The position numbers and the translations under genes are program-made. Of a DNA stretch of 60,646 nucleotides, positions 44,674 to 52,432 are shown piece by piece; the stretch's first letter is position 1, and every line of letters begins with the position of its first letter. The notes below the pieces were generated by a model. The model did not search any database. It was not told the DNA's origin and saw only the letters and a list, made by a program, of their open reading frames with translations. The stretch comes from Mesorhizobium sp. CU3 (GTDB taxonomy: Bacteria; Pseudomonadota; Alphaproteobacteria; Rhizobiales; Rhizobiaceae), in contig NZ_VFWX01000026.1 in assembly GCF_006442965.1 (NCBI RefSeq), forward strand, positions 1 to 60,646, in the 5' to 3' direction.

Positions 44674-45303
44674 TTGGTCAAGACGAAAAAAACCGAACCG
44701 AATCAAACAGACAGGCTGCTCGTCATCGCCTGCGGAATGATTGCGCGCGAGGTTCTGGCCGTCAAGCAGCAGCTGAAGCTCGACCATCTCGATCTGACCT
44801 GCCTGCCGGCGGAGTTCCATTTCTATCCCGACCGCATCGTTCCGGCGATGGACAAGGCAATCGAAAAGGCCAGGACCGAAGGCTATGAGCGCATCTTCGT
44901 CGGCTACGCCGATTGCGGCACCGGCGGCCTGCTCGACCGCGTGATCGAGAAGCACGGCGTCGAGCGCATGGCCGGGCCGCATTGCTTCGCCTTCTACCAG
45001 GGTATGGACGCCTACGCTAAGGTCGCTGACGACGACATGATGTCGTTCTATATGACCGACTTCCTCTGCCGTCAGTTCGAGGCCTTCTTCATCAAGCCGC
45101 TCGGCTTGGACAGGCACCCCGAACTGATCAAGGACTATTTCGGCAATTACGAGAAGCTGATTTATCTCGCCCAGACCGACGATCCCGAACTCGACAAGGT
45201 CGCCGAGAAGGCCGCGGCTCTGCTTGGCCTTGCCTATGAGCGCCGCTCTACCGGGTATGGCGATCTGACGAGCGAGTTGGCGCGGGCATCGGCCACCGGC
45301 TGA
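44674..45303 (+). CDS. DUF1638 protein of the corrinoid methyl-transfer locus
   Basis: A 209-residue protein starting from TTG (MVKTKKTEPNQ). DUF1638 sequence: LLVIACGMIAREVLAVKQQ, CLPAEFHFYPDRIVPAM, IFVGYADCGTGGLLD, GPHCFAFYQGMD. Conserved Cys and His (CG, ADCGTG, GPHC) suggest metal binding. DUF1638 genes travel with MttB-type methyltransferases in archaea and bacteria but the activity is unknown. It lies downstream of the corrinoid-protein gene, beyond a terminator. Confidence 0.88.
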   Translation: MVKTKKTEPNQTDRLLVIACGMIAREVLAVKQQLKLDHLDLTCLPAEFHFYPDRIVPAMDKAIEKARTEGYERIFVGYADCGTGGLLDRVIEKHGVERMAGPHCFAFYQGMDAYAKVADDDMMSFYMTDFLCRQFEAFFIKPLGLDRHPELIKDYFGNYEKLIYLAQTDDPELDKVAEKAAALLGLAYERRSTGYGDLTSELARASATG

Positions 45304-45329
45304 GGTGCCGGCCAACAGAGGGGAATTCG

Positions 45330-45908
45330 ATGTCCGCCAGGCTTTTGCTTCTGTCTTTCTGCGCGAGCCTCGCCTTCGCCCTGCCGGCACATGCCGATGG
45401 CGAGGTGCAGAAGCTCATCACCGCCGCCGACAAGTCGCGGCTCGACAAATATGGCGAAACGCGCAAGGCGGCCCTCGACGAGGCGAAGGCCGGCGATCCG
45501 GCCGAGGTCAAGCAACTGGACGAGCTGCTCGCGAGGCCCCTGGTCGCCTTCTCCGACAAGGACCTCACCGGCAATTGGAAATGCCGCACCATCAAGGTCG
45601 GCGGCTTGAGCCCGCTGATCATCTATGGCTGGTTCAAGTGCAAGGTGAGCGACGACGGTTCCGGCTGGAAGCTGGAGAAGACCACCGGCTCGCAACGCAC
45701 CACCGGCCGCTTCTTCGACGACAACGAAAAGCGCGCCATCTATCTCGGCGCCTTCTCGGTCAATGACGACAAGCCCAAGCCCTATGGCAGCGGCCCGGAG
45801 AGCGACCAGGTCGGCTACGCCTTCCGCAACAGCGCCACCCAATGGCGCATCGAATTCCCGGCGCCCTATTACGAATCGAAGCTCGACATCATGGAATTCA
45901 AGCGCTGA
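45330..45908 (+). CDS. DUF4893-type secreted protein
   Basis: A 192-residue exported protein. MSARLLLLSFCASLAFALPAHA is a signal peptide; the mature part has TGNWKCRTIKVGG, YGWFKCKVSDDG, GSQRTTGRFFDD and GYAFRN, matching the DUF4893 pattern with two Cys that may form a disulfide. AGAGGGGA precedes the start. The role is unknown. Starts 26 bp after the DUF1638 gene. Confidence 0.8.
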   Translation: MSARLLLLSFCASLAFALPAHADGEVQKLITAADKSRLDKYGETRKAALDEAKAGDPAEVKQLDELLARPLVAFSDKDLTGNWKCRTIKVGGLSPLIIYGWFKCKVSDDGSGWKLEKTTGSQRTTGRFFDDNEKRAIYLGAFSVNDDKPKPYGSGPESDQVGYAFRNSATQWRIEFPAPYYESKLDIMEFKR

Positions 45909-45991
45909 GCACGCCTGGTTAAGGCTGCTGGCACACCAAGGGTTAACCCGCGCCAAATAGCATCCGCCGGTCTCCAAAGCGGGTGCTTGCC

Positions 45992-46774
45992 ATGGCAGCG
46001 TCGGAATCAAGTGCGCGACCGATCGTCGTCGTGACTGAAGGCGGCCCGCATATCTGGGCTATCATCAATGCGATTGCCGACCGCGTCGGCTCCGTCAGCG
46101 TCGTCCTCGAAGAGCCTGAATCCAAAAAGCGATTGCTGCTCGGCCGCGCCCGCCGGCAAGGCTGGATCTCGGCCGTCGGCCAGCTCGGCACCATGGTGCT
46201 CACCAGGCTCGGCAAGCGCGCCTTGGCCAGTCATGCCGCCCAGCTGATTGCCGAAGAGAAGCTCGACACCGAACCGCGGCAAGGCCAGGCGATCGTCCGT
46301 GTGCCGTCCGCCAACGGGCCGGAATGCCTCGAGGCGATCGGCAAGATCAAGCCGGGCGTCGTGCTACTCGCCGGCTGCCGGCTCTTGTCCAAGGGCACGC
46401 TGGCAAAAATGCCTTGCCCGGTGCTCAACTATCATGCCGGCATTGCGCCCAAATATCGTGGCATGAATGGCGGCTACTGGGCGTTGGCGTCCGGGGATCA
46501 GGAGAATTTCGGCACAACGGTGCATTTGGTCGATGCCGGTGTCGACACCGGCGGCGTGCTGAAGCAGGCGCGCGGCATCTCGAAACCCGGCGACACCATC
46601 GCCAGCTACGCGCTGCGCCAGGCGGCGTTTTCGCGCGATATCTGCGTCGAGTCGGTTCAGAATGCGCTGGCCGGTAAACTCGATACGATCGAGCCTGGCC
46701 TGCCGTCGAAGCAATGGTATCACCCGACGATCTGGTTCTACCTCTGGACGGGCCTGACCAAGCGGGTCTGGTAA
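45992..46774 (+). CDS. Formyltransferase-family protein
   Basis: A 260-residue protein with a formyl-transferase core: VLNYHAGIAPKYRGMNGGYWAL (catalytic His region), and VDAGVDTGGVLKQARG. Members transfer a formyl group from 10-formyl-THF to an amino sugar, Met-tRNA or glycinamide nucleotide; the acceptor here is unknown. The start may instead be a GTG at 45983. Although a THF enzyme would fit the locus, nothing links it firmly to methyl transfer. Confidence 0.78.
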   Translation: MAASESSARPIVVVTEGGPHIWAIINAIADRVGSVSVVLEEPESKKRLLLGRARRQGWISAVGQLGTMVLTRLGKRALASHAAQLIAEEKLDTEPRQGQAIVRVPSANGPECLEAIGKIKPGVVLLAGCRLLSKGTLAKMPCPVLNYHAGIAPKYRGMNGGYWALASGDQENFGTTVHLVDAGVDTGGVLKQARGISKPGDTIASYALRQAAFSRDICVESVQNALAGKLDTIEPGLPSKQWYHPTIWFYLWTGLTKRVW

Positions 46775-46822
46775 TCAGCCATTCCCGATAGCCACACCTT
46801 TCTTTTTGCGACCTCCGACAGC

Positions 46823-46848
46823 GTCGCTTTTGAAGGCGCGCGCGTCGT
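46823..46848 (+). promoter_or_regulatory. Candidate activator site: GTCGC/GTCGT direct repeat, 21-bp spacing (copy 3)
   Basis: GTCGC at 46823-46827 followed by TTT, and GTCGT at 46844-46848, 64 bp before the virulence_factor-metV-metF operon. Same spacing and orientation as copies 1 and 2. Confidence 0.45.
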
Positions 46849-46912
46849 CCCATAACAAGCGGCTCAGCGGCGCATGCGGCAATGCTCGACAACTTCGAGG
46901 AGTTGAGAATTC

Positions 46913-47215
46913 ATGGCCGATCTGATCGTCGTCTACTGGCGCGACATCCCTGCCCAGGTCATCGTCAAGAAGGGCCGGCAGAACGCCAAGCGCGAACTGC
47001 CGCTGCGCTTCACCGAGGCGATAGACATGTGCGCCATGCGCACTGGCGCCGGCGGCACCGACGATTATCTCGCCGAATGGCGCAAGGCCGACCCCGTTCC
47101 GGTCGGCGACGATCTTGAAGCCGAGGTCGAGAAGGCCTTCCACGAGTTCGATGCAAAATATGACCGCGAGCGGCTGGTGGCCCTCGTCAAGGCGGGCGGA
47201 AAAGAAAATGTCTGA
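46913..47215 (+). CDS. Conserved 'virulence factor' family small protein
   Basis: A 100-residue cytoplasmic protein: MADLIVVYWRDIPAQVIVKKG, then LRFTEAIDMCAMRTGAGGTDDYLAEW. This matches the small family named virulence factor in databases; the name does not describe a known function. It overlaps metV by 8 bp, so it is translated together with the methylene-THF reductase subunits and may be an accessory protein for them. Confidence 0.82.
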   Translation: MADLIVVYWRDIPAQVIVKKGRQNAKRELPLRFTEAIDMCAMRTGAGGTDDYLAEWRKADPVPVGDDLEAEVEKAFHEFDAKYDRERLVALVKAGGKENV

Positions 47216-47798
47216 GAAACAGCCGGCGGTTACCCAGGCCACTTTGGTCAAGAAGGCAGCGCCGAAATCCGACTACAAGCCTGCCGACGTGTCGCCGCAG
47301 CGGCGCGTCCAGCGCACTTTTGCGGTGCGGTTGTGGTCGATCCGCCATTCGCGCCTGCTCGAATGGTTCTACGCTCGCTTCGCCGACATGTTCCTTTTGC
47401 TGCATCCGCTGTGGAAGGGCATCGGCTACGGTCGCGTCGAAGCGCCGGTCAAGTTCGTCGAAAAGCGCGTGAAAGGCTTCATGTTCGACTGCCGCATGTG
47501 CGGCCAGTGCATCCTGTCCTCCACCGGCATGTCGTGCCCGATGAACTGCCCGAAGCAGTTGCGCAACGGCCCCTGCGGCGGCGTGCGCGCCAACGGCAAT
47601 TGCGAGGTCGAGCCGGACATGCCCTGTGTCTGGGTCAAGGCCTGGGAAGGTTCGCAGAACATGGTGCACAACGAAAAGATCCTCACCGTGCAGAAGCCGG
47701 TCGACCAGTCGCTGCGCGAGACCTCCGCATGGCTGAGGGTCACCGCTCAGTCGGCCGCGGCGCGTGAAGTCGCGCAGAATCCCGGAGCTTCGGCATGA
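47208..47798 (+). CDS. metV: MetV-like protein (methylene-THF reductase C-terminal domain)
   Basis: A 196-residue metal-binding protein. Residues 90-140 carry eight Cys (95, 98, 101, 110, 114, 123, 132, 140) in FDCRMCGQCILSSTGMSCPMNCP and NGPCGG, the MTHFR C-terminal family. In acetogens MetV partners MetF. It starts inside the end of the virulence-factor gene and overlaps metF by 4 bp, implying a stoichiometric complex. It would route electrons to or from the MetF flavin. Confidence 0.85.
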   Translation: MSEKQPAVTQATLVKKAAPKSDYKPADVSPQRRVQRTFAVRLWSIRHSRLLEWFYARFADMFLLLHPLWKGIGYGRVEAPVKFVEKRVKGFMFDCRMCGQCILSSTGMSCPMNCPKQLRNGPCGGVRANGNCEVEPDMPCVWVKAWEGSQNMVHNEKILTVQKPVDQSLRETSAWLRVTAQSAAAREVAQNPGASA

Positions 47799-48886
47799 CC
47801 GGACGCCAGCGCGACGAGAACCCGGCCGGCATCCATCTGCCGCTCGATCCCCTGCCCGGCCATTCCTCGCGCGGCCGGCTGGAGCGCGTGCTGCGCCGCG
47901 GCGAGTTCGCTGTCACCACCGAGCTCAATCCGCCCGACAGCGCCGATCCGGAAGACGTTTACAACCGCGCCAAGATCTTCGACGGCTGGGTCGACGCCAT
48001 CAACGCGGTCGATGCCTCGGGCGCCAACTGCCATATGTCGTCGGTCGGCATCTGCGCGTTGCTGACCCGCATGGGCTATGCGCCGATCATGCAGATCGCC
48101 TGCCGCGACAAGAACCGCATCGCCATCCAGGGCGACGTGCTGGGCGGCGCCGCCATGGGTGTGGCCAATATGCTGTGCCTCACCGGCGACGGCGTGCAGG
48201 CCGGCGATCAGCCGGGCGCCAAGCCGGTGTTCGACCTCGATTCCATGTCGCTGCTTGAGACCTGCCGCATCATGCGCGACAACGGCAAGTTCCTGTCCGG
48301 CCGCAAGCTGACGACGCCGCCACAGATCTTCCTCGGCTGCGCCGTCAATCCCTTCGCGCCGCCTTACGATTTCCGGCCGATCCATCTCGGCAAGAAGATC
48401 GCCGCCGGTGCCCAGTTCGCGCAGACGCAGTACTGTTTCGACGTGCCGATGTTCAAAACCTTCATGCAGAAGGCGCGCGACCTCGGCCACACCGAAAAGC
48501 TCTTCCTGCTTTGCGGCGTCGGTCCGCTGGCTTCCGCCAAGACGGCGAAATGGATCCGCTCCAACGTACCTGGCATCCACATCCCCGACGCGGTGATCAA
48601 GCGGCTGGAAGGCGCGCAGGATCAAAAGAAGGAAGGCAAGCAGCTCTGCATCGACATCATCAACGAGGTGAAGGAAATCCCGGGCGTCGCCGGCATCCAT
48701 GTGATGGCCTACCGCCAGGAAGAGTACGTCGCCGAGATCGTCGATGAATCGGGCGTGCTCAAGGGCCGCCAGCCGTGGAAGCGCGAAATCCGCCGCGACG
48801 ACCAGATGGTCGCCGACCGGCTCGACCACATTCTGCACGACGAGATTACCGAAACCCAGGTGGACATGGTGAAGACCGCGCATTGA
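47795..48886 (+). CDS. metF: Methylenetetrahydrofolate reductase MetF
   Basis: FAD TIM-barrel enzyme of 363 residues interconverting methylene-THF and methyl-THF. Sequence includes FAVTTELNPPDSADPEDVYNRA, the folate/flavin region NMLCLTGDG and LGCAVNPFAPPY, and AQFAQTQYCFDV. It diverges from the short MetF of methionine synthesis in having an extended C-terminus, as in MetVF-type reductases. With MetV it could oxidise methyl-THF made from corrinoid methyl groups, or run in the biosynthetic direction. Confidence 0.92.
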   Translation: MTGRQRDENPAGIHLPLDPLPGHSSRGRLERVLRRGEFAVTTELNPPDSADPEDVYNRAKIFDGWVDAINAVDASGANCHMSSVGICALLTRMGYAPIMQIACRDKNRIAIQGDVLGGAAMGVANMLCLTGDGVQAGDQPGAKPVFDLDSMSLLETCRIMRDNGKFLSGRKLTTPPQIFLGCAVNPFAPPYDFRPIHLGKKIAAGAQFAQTQYCFDVPMFKTFMQKARDLGHTEKLFLLCGVGPLASAKTAKWIRSNVPGIHIPDAVIKRLEGAQDQKKEGKQLCIDIINEVKEIPGVAGIHVMAYRQEEYVAEIVDESGVLKGRQPWKREIRRDDQMVADRLDHILHDEITETQVDMVKTAH

Positions 48887-48928
48887 CGGCGCGAGCGGCG
48901 ACCATTTGCTTGAACGAAATCAGATAAC

Positions 48929-48950
48929 GATATAAAGAACTCTTTATATC
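48929..48950. promoter_or_regulatory. Perfect AT-rich operator palindrome
   Basis: GATATAAAGA (48929-48938), AC, TCTTTATATC (48941-48950): ten-base arms without mismatch, ending 16 bp before the next start codon. It shares the core ATAAAGA-N2-TCTTTAT with the site at 35843, so one ArsR-like repressor probably binds both. Confidence 0.7.
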
Positions 48951-48966
48951 CCGACGGAGAGATCGC

Positions 48967-49941
48967 ATGACCCGCACCATCGTCGCCTCGGCGACCCGAG
49001 AAATCATCATCGGCTTCGATCAGCCCTTCTGCGTGATCGGCGAACGCATCAACCCGACCGGCCGCAAGAAGCTGGCCGCCGAGATGGTGGCCGGCAATTT
49101 CGAAACCGTCATCAAGGACGCGCTGGAGCAGGCCGCCTGCGGCGCCACCATGCTCGACGTCAATGCCGGCGTCACCGCTGTCGACCCCAACGCCACCGAG
49201 CCGGCGCTTTTGGTGCAGACGCTGGAAATCGTGCAAGGCCTGGTCGACCTGCCGCTGTCGATCGACTCTTCGGTCACCGCCGCCATCGAGGCAGCGCTGA
49301 AGGTCGCCAAGGGCCGGCCGCTGGTCAACTCGGTCACCGGCGAGGAAGAAAAGCTCGAGGCCATCCTGCCGCTGGTCAAGAAATACAACGTCCCGGTCGT
49401 CGCCATCTCCAACGACGAGACCGGCATCTCCATGGATCCGGACGTGCGCTTTGCCGTCGCCAAGAAAATCGTCGAGCGCTGCGCCGATTTCGGCATTCCC
49501 GCGCATGACGTCGTCGTCGATCCGCTGGTGATGCCGATCGGCGCGCTGGGCGATGCCGGCCGCCAGGTCTTCGCACTGCTGCGCCGGCTGCGCGAAGAGC
49601 TCAAGGTCAACACCACCTGCGGCCTCTCCAACATCTCCTTCGGCCTGCCGCACCGCCACGGCATCAACGCCGCCTTCATCCCGATGGTGATCGGCGCCGG
49701 TATGACCTCGGCCATCATGAACCCGGTGCGTCCGCAGGAAATGGAGGCCGTGCGCGGCGCTAACGTGCTCAACGGCACCGACGAGAACTGCACCAACTGG
49801 ATCCGCACCTACAAGGACTACAAGCCGGCCGAAGGCGGCCATGCCGTTGCCGCGCCGGTCGCGGTGACAGCACCTGGCGACGGCGCTGGCGCCGGCGGTC
49901 GTCGCCGCGGCGGCCGCGAAGCCCGCATGGCCAGGGGATAA
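48967..49941 (+). CDS. Methyltetrahydrofolate:corrinoid methyltransferase (MtgA/MtvA type)
   Basis: Pterin-binding TIM barrel of 324 residues that transfers methyl between the corrinoid protein and tetrahydrofolate. Signatures: FCVIGERINPTGRKKLAAEM, GATMLDVNAG (DxN motif), PLSIDSS, PLVNSVTGEEEKLEAILPL and TTCGLSNISFGLP. The last 50 residues form an Ala/Gly/Arg-rich tail ending GGRRRGGREARMARG. The operator palindrome lies just upstream, so it has its own promoter although metF ends only 80 bp away. Confidence 0.93.
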   Translation: MTRTIVASATREIIIGFDQPFCVIGERINPTGRKKLAAEMVAGNFETVIKDALEQAACGATMLDVNAGVTAVDPNATEPALLVQTLEIVQGLVDLPLSIDSSVTAAIEAALKVAKGRPLVNSVTGEEEKLEAILPLVKKYNVPVVAISNDETGISMDPDVRFAVAKKIVERCADFGIPAHDVVVDPLVMPIGALGDAGRQVFALLRRLREELKVNTTCGLSNISFGLPHRHGINAAFIPMVIGAGMTSAIMNPVRPQEMEAVRGANVLNGTDENCTNWIRTYKDYKPAEGGHAVAAPVAVTAPGDGAGAGGRRRGGREARMARG

Positions 49942-50020
49942 GCGCGCAATCGTGAGCCGCATCGCAAACAGCGCCGATCCGACCGCATCTTGGATGCGGT
50001 CGGAGAGGTCTGCTTTGCGT

Positions 50021-50263
50021 TCAGGCGATGCCCACTATGGCGTCGAACAGCGCCATGCCCGCCCACGACCCGAAAATGCCGGTCACGCCACCGACGATGA
50101 AATCATCGTCATAGGCGGGCCAGTAGGCGTGGAGCACCAGCGTTCCGACGATTGCGCCGAGGATTCCGGTCGCCAGATATTGCGGGTTGCGCAGCCACGG
50201 GCCTTTGATCACGCGCACAACGGTGAACGCGGTGAAGACGGCGGAGAGCAGCAATTCCGACAT
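50021..50263 (-). CDS. Small membrane protein of unknown function
   Basis: An 80-residue protein with three hydrophobic stretches (LLLSAVFTAFTVVRVI, LATGILGAIVGTLVLHAYW, IFGSWAGMALFDAIVGI). I chose the ATG at 50263 after a CCAGGGACC ribosome-binding site. No family known to me. It is antisense-oriented between two genes of the methyl locus. Confidence 0.6.
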   Translation of the reverse strand: MSELLLSAVFTAFTVVRVIKGPWLRNPQYLATGILGAIVGTLVLHAYWPAYDDDFIVGGVTGIFGSWAGMALFDAIVGIA

Positions 50264-50352
50264 GGTTGGTCCCTGGACCAGCAGACTCTCCACCCAACAG
50301 TAAAACGATCCGTTAAACGGCATCGGCAATTGCCATCGAGACACGTGCCAGC

Positions 50353-52422
50353 ATGAACCCGCCTGCCAACATCACCGATCCACTCGTGCTGTTCATGCCG
50401 TCCGGCAAGCGCGGGCGTTTCCCCGTCGGCACGCCGGTGCTCGATGCCGCGCGCCAGCTCGGCGTCTATGTCGAAAGCGTGTGCGGCGGCCGGGCCACCT
50501 GCGGGCGCTGCCAGATCGAGGTGCAGGAAGGCAATTTCGCCAAGCACAAGATCGTCTCCTCCAACGACCACATTTCGCCCAAGGGCGCCAAGGAAGAGCG
50601 CTACGAGCGCGTGCGCGGCCTGCCCGAACGGCGGCGCCTGTCCTGTTCGGCCCAGATCCTCGGCGATCTCGTCATCGACGTGCCGCAGGACACGGTCATC
50701 AACGCTCAGACCATCCGCAAGGACGCCGACACCAGGGTCATCGCTCGCGATACCGCGATCCGCATGTGCTATGTCGAGATCGAAGAGCCCGACATGCACA
50801 AGCCCCTCGGCGATCTCGACCGCCTCAAGATCGCGCTGATGAAGGATTGGGGTTTTAAAAACCTCGAATTCGATTTCTATCTGCTGCCGCAGGTCCAGGG
50901 CATATTGCGCAAGGGCAACTGGACCGCCACCGCGGCCATCCACAAGGACGCGGAGAGCGACATCGCCCGCGTCATCGCTTTGTGGCCGGGCCTGAAGAAC
51001 GAGGCCTATGGTCTTGCCTGCGACATCGGCTCGACTACGATTGCCATGCATCTGGTGTCGCTGCTGTCGGGCCGCGTCGCCGCTTCCTCCGGCACGTCCA
51101 ACCCGCAGATCCGCTTCGGCGAGGATCTGATGAGCCGCGTCTCCTATGTGATGATGAACCCGGACGGCCGCGAAGGCATGACGGTGGCTGTGCGCGAGGC
51201 GGTTTCCAGCCTTGTCGACAAGGTCTGCGCCGAAGGCAACGTTCAGCGCGCCGACATCTTGGACAGTGTCTTCGTCGGCAATCCGATCATGCACCACCTG
51301 TTCCTCGGCATCGATCCGACCGAACTCGGCGGCGCGCCCTTCGCGCTCGCCGTCTCGGGTGCGGTGCGCATCAAAGCCTCAGACATCGGCCTGAAGCTGA
51401 ACCAGGGCGCGCGGCTCTACATGCTGCCTTGCATTGCCGGCCATGTCGGCGCCGACGCTGCCGCCGTCACGCTGTCGGAAGGCCCGCATCGCCAGGACGA
51501 GATGATGCTGATCGTCGATGTCGGCACCAATGCCGAGATCGTGCTCGGCAATTCGACGCGTGTCGTCGCTGCTTCCTCGCCCACCGGCCCGGCCTTCGAG
51601 GGCGCCGAAATCTCCGGCGGCCAGCGCGCCGCGCCCGGCGCGATCGAGCGCGTCCGCATCGATCCCGACACGCTGGAGCCGAAATACCGCGTCATCGGCT
51701 CCGAGCTATGGTCCGATCAGCCGGGCTTTGCCGAAAGCGTGCAGGCGACCGGCGTCACCGGCATCTGCGGCTCCGGCATTATCGAGATCGTTGCGGAAAT
51801 GTACCTTGCCGGCATCATCTCCGAAGACGGCGTCGTCGACGGCTCGCTGGCCGCACGCTCGCCGCGCATCGTCGCCAACGGCCGCACCTTCTCCTATGTG
51901 CTGAAGGAAGGCGAACCGAGGATCACCATCACCCAGAACGACGTGCGCGCCATCCAACTCGCCAAGGCGGCGCTCTATGCCGGCACCAAGCTCTTGATGG
52001 AAAAGCAGCACACCGAGCATGTCGACCGCATCCACTTCGCCGGCGCCTTCGGCTCCTTCATCGATCCGAAATACGCCATGGTGCTCGGCCTGATCCCGGA
52101 TTGCGACCTCGACAAGGTCTCGGCCGTCGGCAACGCCGCCGGCGCCGGAGCGCGCATGGCGCTGCTCAATCGCGGCTACCGCCGCGAGATCGAGGAGACG
52201 GTGAGCCGTATCGAGAAGATCGAAACCGCCCTGGAGCCCAAGTTCCAGGAGCACTTCGTCTACGCCATGGCGCTGCCCAACAAGGTCGATCCGTTCCCGA
52301 AGCTGGCGGCCGCGGTGAAGCTGCCGCCGCGCAAGGCGATGAGCGAGGACGGAGCTGTCGGCGACGCCACCCCGCGCCGGCGTTCACGCGAGGAACGCGC
52401 GGCGCGCCGCGGCCGCGACTGA
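50353..52422 (+). CDS. RamA-like reductive activator of corrinoid proteins ([2Fe-2S] + ASKHA)
   Basis: A 689-residue protein. Residues 1-115 are a plant-type [2Fe-2S] ferredoxin domain with Cys44, Cys50, Cys53 (VCGGRATCGRC) and Cys98. A middle domain follows, then an ASKHA ATPase fold from about residue 220 (YGLACDIGSTTIAMHLVSL, SVFVGNPIMHHLF, LIVDVGTNAEIVLGN, GICGSGIIEIVAEM). Such proteins use ATP to reduce inactive Co(II) corrinoid to Co(I). The C-terminus is Arg-rich (RRRSREERAARRGRD). It is the maintenance enzyme expected for the MttB/corrinoid system in an aerobe. Confidence 0.92.
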   Translation: MNPPANITDPLVLFMPSGKRGRFPVGTPVLDAARQLGVYVESVCGGRATCGRCQIEVQEGNFAKHKIVSSNDHISPKGAKEERYERVRGLPERRRLSCSAQILGDLVIDVPQDTVINAQTIRKDADTRVIARDTAIRMCYVEIEEPDMHKPLGDLDRLKIALMKDWGFKNLEFDFYLLPQVQGILRKGNWTATAAIHKDAESDIARVIALWPGLKNEAYGLACDIGSTTIAMHLVSLLSGRVAASSGTSNPQIRFGEDLMSRVSYVMMNPDGREGMTVAVREAVSSLVDKVCAEGNVQRADILDSVFVGNPIMHHLFLGIDPTELGGAPFALAVSGAVRIKASDIGLKLNQGARLYMLPCIAGHVGADAAAVTLSEGPHRQDEMMLIVDVGTNAEIVLGNSTRVVAASSPTGPAFEGAEISGGQRAAPGAIERVRIDPDTLEPKYRVIGSELWSDQPGFAESVQATGVTGICGSGIIEIVAEMYLAGIISEDGVVDGSLAARSPRIVANGRTFSYVLKEGEPRITITQNDVRAIQLAKAALYAGTKLLMEKQHTEHVDRIHFAGAFGSFIDPKYAMVLGLIPDCDLDKVSAVGNAAGAGARMALLNRGYRREIEETVSRIEKIETALEPKFQEHFVYAMALPNKVDPFPKLAAAVKLPPRKAMSEDGAVGDATPRRRSREERAARRGRD

Positions 52423-52432
52423 TTTTGCGGCA

